From JBDSLU01 sp963844435 (lineage in GTDB: Bacteria > Acidobacteriota > Vicinamibacteria > Vicinamibacterales > Vicinamibacteraceae), in NCBI GenBank assembly GCA_963844435.1, contig CAWJOG010000016.1, forward strand, positions 248,001 to 312,000: DNA of 64,000 nt. Direction: 5' to 3'. Shown here piece by piece: positions 1-9,143 of the stretch; within the stretch, counting starts at the first letter, position 1, and every line of letters begins with the position of its first letter. A model generated the notes under the pieces. The model was given only the letters and a program-made list of their open reading frames with translations, was not told the DNA's origin and ran no database searches. Position numbers and translations under genes: made by a program.

Positions 1-1
1 C

Positions 2-940
2 AACACCGCCTACAACCCGAGCGCCACCGATCGTGTCCGCGTCACGTGGCAGTTCATGAACGCCAGCGGCACGCTGGCCGAAGCGACGCACGAGATCGCG
101 CCACGCGGCTCGCATCGGGTCCGCGTCAACGACGTTCCCGGCATCGAAGGCGAGCACGCGACGCTGGTGCGCGGCGTCTGGGCCGACGACGGCCTGCCGG
201 CCCCGATCGTCGCCGAGCGGACCATCAAGTGGGGCAACGACATCGAGGGCCACTCCACCCGCGGCGTGTCCATCCCGTCGCCGACGTGGGTGTTCGCCGA
301 AGGCAGCCAGGGCGGACCGTGGTCGACGTTCCTGCTGCTGATGAACCCGTATGACCGCGCCGCGACGGTGGAGGTCCGCTACCTGCAGGAGACGGGGCTG
401 TCGCAGCCCTACAGGTACACCGTGCTGCCGCGGCGGCGGTTCACGGTGGCGCCGCCGATCACCGGAGCGTTCGGCATCGACGTGCGGTCGGTGGCCACCG
501 GCGGAGCGGTCGCCGTGCCGATCATCGCCGAGCGCGCCATGTACTTCGGCCAGCCGTGGAACATCGGCCACGCGACGGAAGGCGCCACGTCTCCGTCACA
601 GCGCTGGATGTTCGCCGAAGGATCGACCGAAGGCGGACGCTTCTACGATCCGTACCTGCTGCTCGCCAACCCGTCCACCGTGGACGCGCGCGTGCGGCTC
701 GACTTCCGGCTCTCGGACGGCAGCGTCTTCAGCGACACGGTGATCGTCGGCGCCGGCCGGCGGCGCACGGTCATCCCGTGGGACTACGCGGCGCTCAAGA
801 ACCGGCCGTTCTCGACCGAGGTCGTCAGCGAGTCGATCACGCCGGGCGCCGTCCCCGCGGCGATTGTTGCCGAGCGCGCGATGTACTGGAGCGGCAACAC
901 CGGCTGGTACGCCGGCCACTCGACGATGGGTATGCCGTGA
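2..940 (+). CDS. C-terminal part of a surface/secreted FAEGS-AERAMYW repeat protein
   Basis: The frame is open from the left edge of the window, so the N-terminus is missing; it ends at a TGA. The visible 312 residues contain about three related units of roughly 100 residues. Each has a W-x-FAEGS-like motif followed by a 'LLLxNP' beta-rich stretch and ends in an 'IVAER' or 'IIAERAMY' motif. Such units recur in large extracellular proteins of several phyla (DUF5719-like and related); their function is unknown, and export is inferred from the family only. No membrane segment or sorting signal is visible in this portion. The next gene is convergent, so nothing about an operon can be read. The repeat assignment is by eye; the reading frame itself is secure. 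Confidence 0.75.
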   Translation, partial: NTAYNPSATDRVRVTWQFMNASGTLAEATHEIAPRGSHRVRVNDVPGIEGEHATLVRGVWADDGLPAPIVAERTIKWGNDIEGHSTRGVSIPSPTWVFAEGSQGGPWSTFLLLMNPYDRAATVEVRYLQETGLSQPYRYTVLPRRRFTVAPPITGAFGIDVRSVATGGAVAVPIIAERAMYFGQPWNIGHATEGATSPSQRWMFAEGSTEGGRFYDPYLLLANPSTVDARVRLDFRLSDGSVFSDTVIVGAGRRRTVIPWDYAALKNRPFSTEVVSESITPGAVPAAIVAERAMYWSGNTGWYAGHSTMGMP

Positions 941-982
941 CACGCCGCGGCGCGCTCAGCGCCGAGCAGGCAGCGGCACACG

Positions 983-1846
983 TCAAGAGGCGTCATCGCC
1001 CGCGCGTGAGAGCGCGGGCGACAAGACAGGCAGCGCCAGCAGATACGACGGCCGCGGCGCGCCGCGCTCGGCGTCCACGTCGACGACGCGATAGCCGCGC
1101 GCGAAGTAGGTGTGGAAGACGCGACGGGCGGCGTGCCGCCATGCCAGCGCCAGGTCGGTCGCCTCGCCCAGCATCCGCGCGAAGTCGGCGGGAATCTCGA
1201 CCCGCAGCCGCGGCTCGTCGTGCGACAGGTCGGGCTCGCCGTGCGGCGCGCGGAACGTCCCCTCCTCGCGAGTCCGCAGCACGTGCGGCGCCTGGCCGAC
1301 GCTGGCGTCGCGCGCCACGATCGCCCCGGCCTCGACGCGCCGCGCCACGTGCGGTGATCCGATGTGCCACGACGCGATGACGCGATCGGTCGGCACGGCG
1401 CGGTGCAGCGGGCTGGTGGACGGACCGTAGACGTCGTCCAGATATGCCTCGACGACGCAGCCGAGGCGGCGGACGTTGAGCCGCGCGTTGCCGGCCAGCA
1501 GCGGATCGCAGGTCCACTCGATCAGGTCGATGCCGCGGGCCAGCGCGCGCTCGCGCTGCGCCAGCTTGAGCCGCAGGCCGAGGGCCCGGCCGCGCGCCTC
1601 CGGCAGGACGCCGAGCAGGTGCGACCACTGCACCACACGGCCATGGCGCATGCCGGGTACCGAGAACACGCAGCCGACGAGCCGGCCGCTCTCGTCCTCG
1701 GCACCGATCAGGATGCCGCCGGTCTTCGCCGCGACGACGAACTGCGATCGCGGAACGATGTCGTCGTAGTCGGCGCCCCACACGTCCCGCTGCAGCCGGA
1801 CCACGGCGTCGAAGTCGTCGATCGTGTCGAGGTCGCGCAGGCGCAT
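983..1846 (-). CDS. GNAT-superfamily acetyltransferase-like protein (COG3375 type)
   Basis: A 287-residue protein starting at an ATG preceded by no obvious Shine-Dalgarno. The N-terminal half has the layout of the COG3375 group of predicted GNAT acetyltransferases: 'LQRDVWG' near residue 18, 'VP' and 'GGILIGAED' near 35-50, 'SHLLGVLPEARGRALG' around 75-90 (the acetyl-CoA-binding motif A region), then 'GIDLIEWTCDPL' and 'NARLNVRRLG'. The substrate of this family is not known to me. The C-terminal 100 residues are less distinctive. It runs convergent to the upstream repeat protein and lies just downstream of a HAF-repeat remnant on the same strand. Family call is by motif pattern. Confidence 0.8.
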   Translation of the reverse strand: MRLRDLDTIDDFDAVVRLQRDVWGADYDDIVPRSQFVVAAKTGGILIGAEDESGRLVGCVFSVPGMRHGRVVQWSHLLGVLPEARGRALGLRLKLAQRERALARGIDLIEWTCDPLLAGNARLNVRRLGCVVEAYLDDVYGPSTSPLHRAVPTDRVIASWHIGSPHVARRVEAGAIVARDASVGQAPHVLRTREEGTFRAPHGEPDLSHDEPRLRVEIPADFARMLGEATDLALAWRHAARRVFHTYFARGYRVVDVDAERGAPRPSYLLALPVLSPALSRAGDDAS

Positions 1847-1852
1847 CCGACC

Positions 1853-2093
1853 CGAGTCTACCGTGCCGATGGCTCAGGTTGACGACGACAGTGCTGCGTG
1901 CGTAACACGAATGCGCGTCGGGCTGCGTGAGGTCGACCATGGTGCCGTCCTGCCACCGGAACGCGTGCGCGCGGGCCAGATGGTGGTCGACGCTGATGCC
2001 GACGATCTGGCCGCCGTCTGGCCCAAGGCACTCACGCGGATCGCGCCTCACGACCTGCGTGACGTCGCCCGCCCCTGACATATGGCGCGGCAC
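1853..2093 (-). pseudogene. Remnant of a HAF-repeat (extracellular) protein
   Basis: Read on the minus strand, this 240-bp stretch encodes 'GGQIVGISVD' followed by 'HAFRWQDGTMVDL', which matches the HAF repeat consensus (G-x-I-V-G ... HAFLWxxGxMxDL) found in tandem in secreted proteins. Only about one repeat is recognisable, there is no signal peptide, and the frame runs on into the neighbouring acetyltransferase gene out of its frame. I read it as a decayed fragment rather than an expressed gene. The motif match is short, so confidence is limited. Confidence 0.4.
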
Positions 2094-2130
2094 CGCAGGA
2101 GCGGCTCGGTCGACATCGCCGCGTGAATCG

Positions 2131-2807
2131 CTAGACCAGGCTGCGGATCAGCGTGAGCAGCAGATCGATGGCGACCGGGTTGTGGCCGCCCTGCGGGATG
2201 ATCACGTCGGCGTAGCGCTTGCTCGGCTCGACGAATTCGAGGTGCATCGGCTTGACGGTGGCGAGGTACTGGTCGATCACCGAGTCCATCGTGCGGCCCC
2301 GCTCGGCGACGTCGCGCCGCAGCCGGCGGATGAAGCGGGTGTCGTCGTCGGTGTCGACGAACACCTTGATGTCCATCTGCGCGCGCAGCGCCGCGTCGGC
2401 GAAGATCAGGATGCCCTCCACGATGATCGCGCGGCGCGGCTCGACGGTCTCCGTCGTCGTCCGCCGCGACGTAGCGCGCGAAGTCGTACAGCGGCGCTTC
2501 GACCGCGCGGCCGGACTTCAGCTCGGCGACGTGCCGGACCATCAGGTCGGTCTCGAGCGAGTCGGGATGGTCGTAGTTGAGCGCGGTGCGATCCTCGAGC
2601 CGCAGATCGAGGCGATCGCGGTAGTAGCGATCGTGGTCGAGGATGGACACCCGGTCGAGGCCGAGCGCTCTCGACGATGCGCCGCACGACGGTGGTCTTG
2701 CCAGAGCCCGATCCGCCCGCCACCCCAATCACGAGACGGCTGTGCTTGCCGAGGGTCTGGTCCGAGGCTGGCGTCTCTTTTGCAGAGTCACCGGCTGTGT
2801 CAGGCAC
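2131..2807 (-). CDS. udk: Uridine kinase, with two apparent frameshifts
   Basis: Phosphorylates uridine and cytidine in pyrimidine salvage (cytoplasm). The N-terminus (GTG start) carries the P-loop 'GVAGGSGSGKTTV'; a second frame supplies 'ILDHDRYYRD' and 'YDHPDSLETDLM' (nucleoside-binding region); a third frame supplies 'IIVEGILIF', 'FVDTDDDTRFIRRLRRD' and the end. Together they give a full-length enzyme of the usual size (about 225 residues). The frame changes lie near 2669 and 2452, and both are of the +1 class seen throughout the window. Removing one base at each restores family spacing. I therefore treat this as one real gene with sequence errors rather than a pseudogene. Confidence 0.85.
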
Positions 2808-2842
2808 GCTGGCACCTTACCATGACGCTGGAGGGACAAGTC

Positions 2843-3778
2843 ATGTCACTACGTTTCCTCGGGAGCTTCCGCCTGACGCAGCGCGTCGCCATCGCGACGG
2901 CGCTCGCGGCCTCGCTGGGACTCACCACTCAGGCTGCCGCTGACGAACGCGTCACCGCCCTGCTCCGCGGCGGCGAGCGCGTCACCGGCCGCTTCGACGG
3001 ATTCGCCAACGGCCTCGTCCACATCGACGTCAGCGACACCGACGAGCGCAAGATTCCGGTCGGCGACGTCGCGCTCATCGATCTCGTCGGCGCCGCGCAG
3101 GGGCTGCCCGAGACGGAACTGCGCGAGGCGCGCGGCGACGATCACCTGCTGCTGCTGAAGAGTGGCGCCGCGACCAAAGGTCGTCTCGTGACGATCGAAG
3201 GCTCGGAGCGGGAGAAGAGCAACCCGCAGCCGACCACGGTCGTCTTCCGCACGACGTCGGGCGAAGAGCGCCGTGTCCGCCTGTCCGAGGTGGGACGGCT
3301 CTACCTGGGCCGCTACCCCGGCGCGGCGGCCATCGAGTCGTCGGCGGCCCCGACGAGCACGGTGACCACCGCCGGCCAGACCGGTGGAGTCACCGTCAAC
3401 GCCGCCCAGCGGTGGACGCCGACCGGCATCACCGTCGCCAAGGGGCAGCAGGTGGGCTTCGACGCCTCCGGCGAGGTGCAGCTCAGCACCGACCCCAACG
3501 ACACGGCGGCGACCGCCGGGTCGAAGATGGGCCGTCGCCTGTCGGCCGGCCCCCTGCCGGGCCAGCTGGCTGGCGCGCTGATCGGGCGCGTCGGCAACGG
3601 CCAGGCATTCGGTATCGGCAACCAGCCTGGCCCGCTGTCCATGCCGGCCGCCGGCGTGCTCTTTCTGGGTGTCAACGACGACAACGTCGACGACAACCGC
3701 GGCGCCTTCACCGTCACGGTGACCGCGCTGCCGACGACGGTCACGTCGCAGCGGCCGTCACGCATCCGCCAGCCCTAG
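2843..3778 (+). CDS. Secreted protein with C-terminal LecA/PA-IL-like lectin domain
   Basis: Start chosen at the ATG at 2843 because GGAGGGA lies 6 nt upstream; another in-frame ATG at 2822 has no such site. The first 30 residues are a typical signal peptide ending near 'TQAAADE'. Residues about 35-150 form a domain of unknown type with an Sm-like look (short beta strands, 'GERVTGRFDGF'). The last 110 residues resemble the PA-IL galactophilic lectin fold: 'W-TPTGITVAKGQQV', 'FDASGEVQLS', 'GALIGRVGNGQAF-IG', and 'VNDDNVDDNRGAFTV', the last being the Ca- and sugar-binding loop pattern of that family. Likely periplasmic or cell-surface carbohydrate binding; the ligand is unknown. Confidence 0.75.
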   Translation: MSLRFLGSFRLTQRVAIATALAASLGLTTQAAADERVTALLRGGERVTGRFDGFANGLVHIDVSDTDERKIPVGDVALIDLVGAAQGLPETELREARGDDHLLLLKSGAATKGRLVTIEGSEREKSNPQPTTVVFRTTSGEERRVRLSEVGRLYLGRYPGAAAIESSAAPTSTVTTAGQTGGVTVNAAQRWTPTGITVAKGQQVGFDASGEVQLSTDPNDTAATAGSKMGRRLSAGPLPGQLAGALIGRVGNGQAFGIGNQPGPLSMPAAGVLFLGVNDDNVDDNRGAFTVTVTALPTTVTSQRPSRIRQP

Positions 3779-3792
3779 TTCCCCCGTTTCAG

Positions 3793-3831
3793 GACCCGGC
3801 GGCCGCCCCGTGAGGGGCCCGCCGCCGGGTC
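3793..3831 (+). terminator. Stem-loop after the lectin-like gene
   Basis: GACCCGGCGG at 3793-3802 pairs with CCGCCGGGTC at 3822-3831, with an inner GCCCC/GGGGC pairing. It lies 14 bp after the stop codon and just before the ileS promoter region. There is no T-tract, so it may be an intrinsic-like or processing hairpin. Confidence 0.45.
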
Positions 3832-3848
3832 GGGCTCCCCGGCCCGGG

Positions 3849-3854
3849 TACAAT
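3849..3854 (+). promoter_or_regulatory. Candidate -10 box of ileS
   Basis: TACAAT sits 10 nt before the ileS ATG. No convincing -35 box is visible upstream because the hairpin occupies that region. If used, transcription would start only a few bases before the start codon, as in several other genes here. Confidence 0.4.
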
Positions 3855-3864
3855 GCGGGGAGCC

Positions 3865-6668
3865 ATGCCCGAGTGGAAAGACACCGTCAACCTGCCGCGC
3901 ACCGACTTTCCGATGCGCGCCAACCTGCCGACGACCGAGCCGCAGGTGCTGGCGCGCTGGGATGCGGACGGCCTCCACGCGCGCATCCGTGAGGCCCGGC
4001 GGGGCGCCCCGCGCTTCGTCCTGCACGACGGTCCGCCGTACGCCAACGGCGACATCCACATCGGCACCGCGCTCAACAAGATCCTCAAGGACTTCATCGT
4101 CAAGTCGCGGACGATGGCCGGCTTCGACGCGCCGTACGTGCCGGGCTGGGACTGCCACGGCCTGCCGATCGAGCTGAAGGTCGACCGCGAGCTCGGACCG
4201 AAGAAGGCCCGGATGAGCGTCGCCGACTTCCGGCGCGCCTGCCGCGCCTACGCATCCCGCTTCGTCGACCAGATGCGCGTCGACTTCAAGCGGCTCGGCG
4301 TGCTCGGCGACTGGGACGAGCCGTACCTGACGATGAACTACGGCTACCAGGCGGCGATCGCCCGCGCCCTGGGCCGCTTCGTCGAGCAAGGCCTCGTCTA
4401 CAAGGGCAAGAAGCCGGTGCACTGGTGCACGCACTGCCGCACCGCGCTGGCCGAGGCCGAGGTCGAGTACGAGGACCACACCTCGCCGTCGATCTACGTC
4501 GAGTTCCCGCTGGCGCCGTCGGCGGCTGGCGATCTCGCGGCGCGCATCCCGGCGCTTGCCGGCCGCGAGGTGTCGGTCCTGATCTGGACGACGACGCCCT
4601 GGACCATCCCGTCCAACCTGGCCGTCGCCTTTCATCCCGACTTCGACTACGGCGCCTACGAGTTCGACGGGCGGGTGATCATCCTCGCCTCCGACCTGGC
4701 CGCGACAGTGGGCAAGGCCACCGGCAAGCCGCTCGGCGATCCGATCGTCGTGGTGAAGGGCGAGGTGTTCGATCGCCTGGCGTTCCAGCACCCGCTCTAC
4801 GACCGCCCGTCGATCGGCGTGCTCGCCGACTACGTCACGCTCGAAGCCGGCACCGGCGTCGTCCACACCGCGCCCGGCCACGGCGCGGACGACTACACGA
4901 CCGGCGTCCGCTACGGCCTGGACGTCTACGCCCCGGTCGGCCCGGGCGGCCACTACACGGACGACGTGCTGCTGTTCGCCGGCCTGCAGGTCTGGGCCGC
5001 CAACCCGAAGGTCGAGGAGGCGCTGCACGAGCGCGCCCGCCTCTGGCATCGCGCCGAGTTCGGCCACAGCTATCCGCACTGCTGGCGCTGCCACAACCCG
5101 GTGATCTTCCTGGCCACGTCGCAGTGGTTCATCGCCATGGACCGCGAATCCGCGGCGGCCGGCGGCCGGACGCTGCGGGCGCAGGCGCTGGAGGCGATCC
5201 AGGGCGTGCAGTGGATCCCGGGCTGGGGCCAGGAGCGCATCCACAACATGCTCGCCAACCGGCCGGACTGGTGCATCTCGCGCCAGCGGTCGTGGGGCGT
5301 GCCGATCCCGGCCCTCGCCTGCCAGGCCTGCCAGCACGTGCTGCTGACGCCGGCGCTGATCGAGCGCGCCGCCGCCGTGTTCGACGTCCACGGCGCCGAC
5401 GCGTGGTACGAGCGTCCGCTGGCCGAGTTCGTCCCGGACGGCGCCGCCTGTCCGTCGTGCGGCGGCACCGCGTTCGAGCGCGAGACCAACATCCTCGACG
5501 TGTGGTTCGACTCGGGGTCGAGCCACGAGGCGGTGCTCGCCGCCAACCCGGGCCTGACCTGGCCGGCGGCCGTCTACCTCGAAGGCAGCGACCAGTACCG
5601 CGGCTGGTTCCACAGCTCGCTGCTCGTCGGCCTCGGCACGCGCGCAGCGGGCGCCGTACGAGCGCGTCATCACGCACGGCTTCGTCGTCGACGCCGACGG
5701 CCGCAAGATGTCGAAGTCGCTCGGCAACACCGTCGTGCCGCAGGACGTCATCAAGCAGCACGGCGCCGAGATCATCCGCCTGTGGGCGGCGATGGTCGAC
5801 TACCGCGAGGAGGTGCGGCTCGGCAAGGAGATCCTGGCCCGCGTCGTCGAGGCCTACCGCAAGCTGCGCAACACGCTGCGCTTCCTCGCCGGCAACCTGT
5901 TCGACTTCGATCCGGCCCGCGATCGCGTGCCGATCGAGCGGCTGCAGGAAGTCGATCGCTACGTCCTGGCCCGCTACGCGGCCGCGGCGACGCAGCGCGC
6001 GCGAGGCCTACGACGCGTTCGACTTCCAGGCCATCGTCCACACGCTGACGCACCTGGCCACCGTCGACATCAGCGCCTTCTACTCGAACGTGTCGAAGGA
6101 CTGCCTCTACACCCTCGGTCCGGCCTCCGGGCCGCGCCGCTCGGCCCAGACCGCGATGTACGTGATGGTCGACGGCCTCGCCCGCCTGCTGGCGCCGATC
6201 CTGCCGATCACCGCCGACGAGCTCTGGCAGGCCCTGCCCGGCACGCGCGAGGCGTCCGTGCACCTCGCCCTGCTGCCGGCCGACGTCGACACCTGGCGCG
6301 ACGACGCGCTGGTCGAGCGCTGGGCGCGGCTGATCGCCGTGCGCGACGTGGTGAACGGCGCCCTCGAGGCGCAGCGGCAGGCCAAGACGATCGGCACGTC
6401 GCTCGAAGCCAAGGTCGTGATCGCGGCGCGCGGCGAGACGCTGGCGCTGTTGCGGGAGAACGCCGCCCAGCTCGACATGCTGTTCATCGTCTCCGCGACC
6501 GAGGTGCGGGACGCCGGCGGCGAAGGGCCGGACCTCGCCGTCGAAGTCGTCCGCAGCGACGGCACCAAGTGCGTGCGCTGCTGGCGCTACGTGCACGACA
6601 TCTCGGCCGAGCCGGCGTTCGCCGGCCTGTGCGGCCGCTGTGTCGAGGCGGTGGCGGAGCTGGTATGA
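3865..6668 (+). CDS. ileS: Isoleucyl-tRNA synthetase, with two apparent frameshifts
   Basis: Charges tRNA-Ile (class I synthetase). All landmarks are present in order: 'DGPPYANGDIHIGTALNK' (HIGH region), 'PGWDCHGLPIE', the CP1 editing domain with 'LIWTTTPWTIPSN', 'NILDVWFDSGSSH', 'KMSKSLGN' (KMSKS), and a C-terminal zinc-binding segment with C-x2-C pairs ('CVRCWRY', 'CGRC'). The start at 3865 is the ATG after GGGGAG. The frame changes near 5644 and near 5996; both are +1 class, and deleting one base at each restores the spacing of the family. ileS is essential, so a sequence error is far more likely than decay. It overlaps lspA by 4 bp (ATGA) and heads an ileS-lspA-lgt-rluD unit. Confidence 0.95.
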
Positions 6669-7246
6669 CCGATTACGTCGATCCCGCGCCGTCGGCGGTC
6701 CGGAGCCGCGGCCCGGAGGCCGCGCCTCCAGCCGCCGCGCAACGCGTCGTGGTCCGCCGCCGGCCGCGCCTCGAGGTGTGGCTGGCGTTCGCCTTGATCA
6801 TCGCCGACCAGGTGTCGAAGGCGGCCGTCCGCGCCTATATTCCGCTCTACGACTCGGTCGAGGTGATCCCCGGTCTCCTCAACCTGACGCACGCGCTCAA
6901 CACCGGCGCCGCCTTCGGCTTCCTCGATCACCTCGACTTCGCCTACAAGGCCGTCGTCGTCGCGGTGCTCGCGACCTCGGCGCTCGCCGCCATCGTCTTC
7001 TACGCGATGACGCTCGGCTCCGAGACGCGGATGTCGCGCCTGGCGCTGACGCTGGTGGTCGCCGGCGCCATCGGCAACCTGATCGATCGTGTCGTGGCCG
7101 GGGCGGTCGTCGACTTCGTCGACTTCTACGTCGGCACGTGGCACTTCTGGGCCTTCAACGTCGCCGACACCTGCATCTCGTCCGGCGCGGTGCTGCTCAT
7201 CTTCGACATGCTCCGTACGGGGTCCCATGTTCCCTCGCCTGCTTGA
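6665..7246 (+). CDS. lspA: Lipoprotein signal peptidase (signal peptidase II)
   Basis: Inner-membrane aspartyl protease that cleaves prolipoprotein signal peptides after lipidation by Lgt, whose gene follows. About 193 residues with four predicted membrane segments. The two catalytic Asp motifs are visible: 'GNLIDRV' with 'VDFVDF', and 'FNVADTCIS'. The start overlaps the ileS stop (ATGA). The resulting N-terminus is about 35 residues longer than usual, hydrophilic and Ala/Arg-rich, so an internal GTG start is possible. The last 20 bp overlap lgt, indicating translational coupling. Confidence 0.95.
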   Translation: MTDYVDPAPSAVRSRGPEAAPPAAAQRVVVRRRPRLEVWLAFALIIADQVSKAAVRAYIPLYDSVEVIPGLLNLTHALNTGAAFGFLDHLDFAYKAVVVAVLATSALAAIVFYAMTLGSETRMSRLALTLVVAGAIGNLIDRVVAGAVVDFVDFYVGTWHFWAFNVADTCISSGAVLLIFDMLRTGSHVPSPA

Positions 7247-8042
7247 GCTCGGTCCGATCACCCTCTACAGCTACGGCCTCCTGCTGGCGCTCGGCTACCT
7301 GGCCGGCCTGCGGCTGGCGCTGATCCGCGCCCGTGCCCGCGGCCTCAACGGCGACCGGGTGATGGACCTGGGCATCTGGATCATCGTCAGCGCGCTGGTC
7401 GGCGCGAAGCTGCTGCTCCTCTACCAGGACTGGCGGCTGTTCACGAGCGATCCGAAGCAGCTGCTGTCGCTGGCGCAGTCGGGCGGCGTCTTCTACGGCG
7501 GGCTGATCCTCGCGGTGATCGTCGCGCTGTGGTACATCCGCCGCCACAAGCTGCCGATGTGGACGACGACCGACGTGTTCGCGCCGGGCATCGCCCTCGG
7601 CCACGTCATCGGCCGGATCGGCTGCTTCCTCGCCGGCTGCTGCTATGGCAGGGAGACGACGGTGCCGTGGAGCGTCGTCTTCACCGATCCGTTCGCGCTC
7701 GCCAACGCCGGCACGCCGCTGAACGTCCATCTGCACCCGACGCAGCTCTACGAGGCGGGCGCCGAGGCGCTGATCCTGGCCGGCCTGCTGGTCTTCGAGA
7801 AGCGCGGCCGCGCCTTCCCCGGCCGCACGTTCTGGGGCTACATGCTGGTCTACGCGGTGTCGCGGTTCGTCATCGAGTTCTTCCGCGGCGATCGCGGCCG
7901 CGGCCTGTACTTCGGCGACGCCGTCTCGATGGCGCAGCTGATCTCGATCGGGCTGGTGCCGCTCAGCCTGGTGATGCTGTGGTGGCTGTCGCGGCAGCCG
8001 GCGCCGGTCCGCGACCTGGCGCCTGCCCGGAAGCTCGCGTGA
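7227..8042 (+). CDS. lgt: Prolipoprotein diacylglyceryl transferase
   Basis: Transfers diacylglycerol from phosphatidylglycerol to the lipobox Cys of prolipoproteins in the inner membrane. The 271 residues contain seven hydrophobic segments and the Lgt signature in the divergent form 'GRIGCFLAGCCYG', followed by 'HPTQLYEA' and 'FFRGDRG'. The ATG start lies within the end of lspA (20-bp overlap), and the stop overlaps the GTG of rluD (GTGA). Having the first two lipoprotein maturation enzymes adjacent fits the several lipoproteins predicted in this window. Confidence 0.95.
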   Translation: MFPRLLELGPITLYSYGLLLALGYLAGLRLALIRARARGLNGDRVMDLGIWIIVSALVGAKLLLLYQDWRLFTSDPKQLLSLAQSGGVFYGGLILAVIVALWYIRRHKLPMWTTTDVFAPGIALGHVIGRIGCFLAGCCYGRETTVPWSVVFTDPFALANAGTPLNVHLHPTQLYEAGAEALILAGLLVFEKRGRAFPGRTFWGYMLVYAVSRFVIEFFRGDRGRGLYFGDAVSMAQLISIGLVPLSLVMLWWLSRQPAPVRDLAPARKLA

Positions 8043-8998
8043 CGCTGACGCTCGCCATTCCGGAAGAGCATGCCGGCGCCCGCCTCGACGCGGCGCTGGC
8101 GGCCCTCCTGCCCCAGCAATCGCGGGCTCAGATCCAGCGGTTGATCAAGGACGGCAAGGTCCAGGTCACCGGCATCCGCCCCGAGAAGATCAAGGCCAGC
8201 CTCCCGGTCGAGGCGCAGCAGGAAGTGGTGGTCGACGTCCCGGCGCCAAGGCCCGCCGCGGCGCAGCCGCAGCCGCTGCCGCTCGACATCGTCTACGAAG
8301 ACGCCGACATCGTGGTCATCGACAAGGCCGCGGGCATGGTCGTCCACCCTGCCGCCGGACACGCCGACGGCACGCTGGTGAACGCCCTGCTCCACCACGT
8401 CGACGACCTGAGCGGCGTCGGCGGCGAACTGCGCCCCGGCATCGTCCATCGTCTCGACAAGGGCACGTCCGGCCTGATGGTCGTGGCCAAGCACGACGCC
8501 GCGCACGAATCGCTGTCGTCACAGTTCGAGGAGCGCCACGTCGAGAAGGAATACACGGCGCTGGTCTGGGGGGTGCTCTCCCCCGGCCGCCGCATCGAGG
8601 AGCCGATCGGCCGCGATCCCAACAACCGGCAGCGGATGTCGACGAAAGCCCGCCGCGCCCGCACCGCGGTCTCCCGGATTACGTGGTCCGAGCCGTTCCC
8701 CGGCGTGTGCCTGGTGGGCGTCGGCATCGCCACCGGCCGCACCCACCAGATCCGCGTCCATTTGAGCAGCATCGGGCACCCGATCGTGGGCGACGCGCTC
8801 TACGGCGGCGTCCATCGACGCGTGCCGCGGCAGCTGCGGGCCGTCCAGACGCTCGATCGGCCGTTCCTGCACGCCTCGCGCCTGTCGTTCGCGCACCCGG
8901 GCGACGGCCGCCGCCTGGAATTCCGCTCGGAACTCCCCGCCAATCTCGCCGACGTCGTCGAGCGCCTGCGTCACGACGCCGAGCACCTGGTTTACTGA
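8039..8998 (+). CDS. rluD: 23S rRNA pseudouridine synthase RluD-type
   Basis: RluA/RluD family enzyme converting uridine to pseudouridine in 23S rRNA. An N-terminal S4 RNA-binding domain (residues about 10-60, 'GARLDAALAALLPQQSRAQ') is followed by the catalytic domain with 'VVIDKAAGMVVHP', the catalytic motif 'HRLDKGTSGLMVVAK' and 'TGRTHQIRVHL'. 319 residues, the usual length. The GTG start forms a 4-bp GTGA overlap with the lgt stop. Assignment to RluD rather than RluC rests on the S4 domain and motif wording, and the exact target uridines are inferred. Confidence 0.9.
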   Translation: MTLTLAIPEEHAGARLDAALAALLPQQSRAQIQRLIKDGKVQVTGIRPEKIKASLPVEAQQEVVVDVPAPRPAAAQPQPLPLDIVYEDADIVVIDKAAGMVVHPAAGHADGTLVNALLHHVDDLSGVGGELRPGIVHRLDKGTSGLMVVAKHDAAHESLSSQFEERHVEKEYTALVWGVLSPGRRIEEPIGRDPNNRQRMSTKARRARTAVSRITWSEPFPGVCLVGVGIATGRTHQIRVHLSSIGHPIVGDALYGGVHRRVPRQLRAVQTLDRPFLHASRLSFAHPGDGRRLEFRSELPANLADVVERLRHDAEHLVY

Positions 8999-9143
8999 CC
9001 GAGCGCTCGGCCTACCAAAACGTCGCCCAGAAGTCTGCCTCCGACGAGAATGTCTGGGGGCCATGGAATCGACACAACGACGTCGCACGCACCGCGATAG
9101 AATCTCTTCCGTCCGAAAGCCCTTTTCGGAAGGAGAGACTGAA

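Noticed and set aside
3775..5775. A 666-codon open frame antisense to ileS
   Set aside because: High-GC shadow of ileS; composition is the reverse-strand echo of a real gene, with no domain or start signals.
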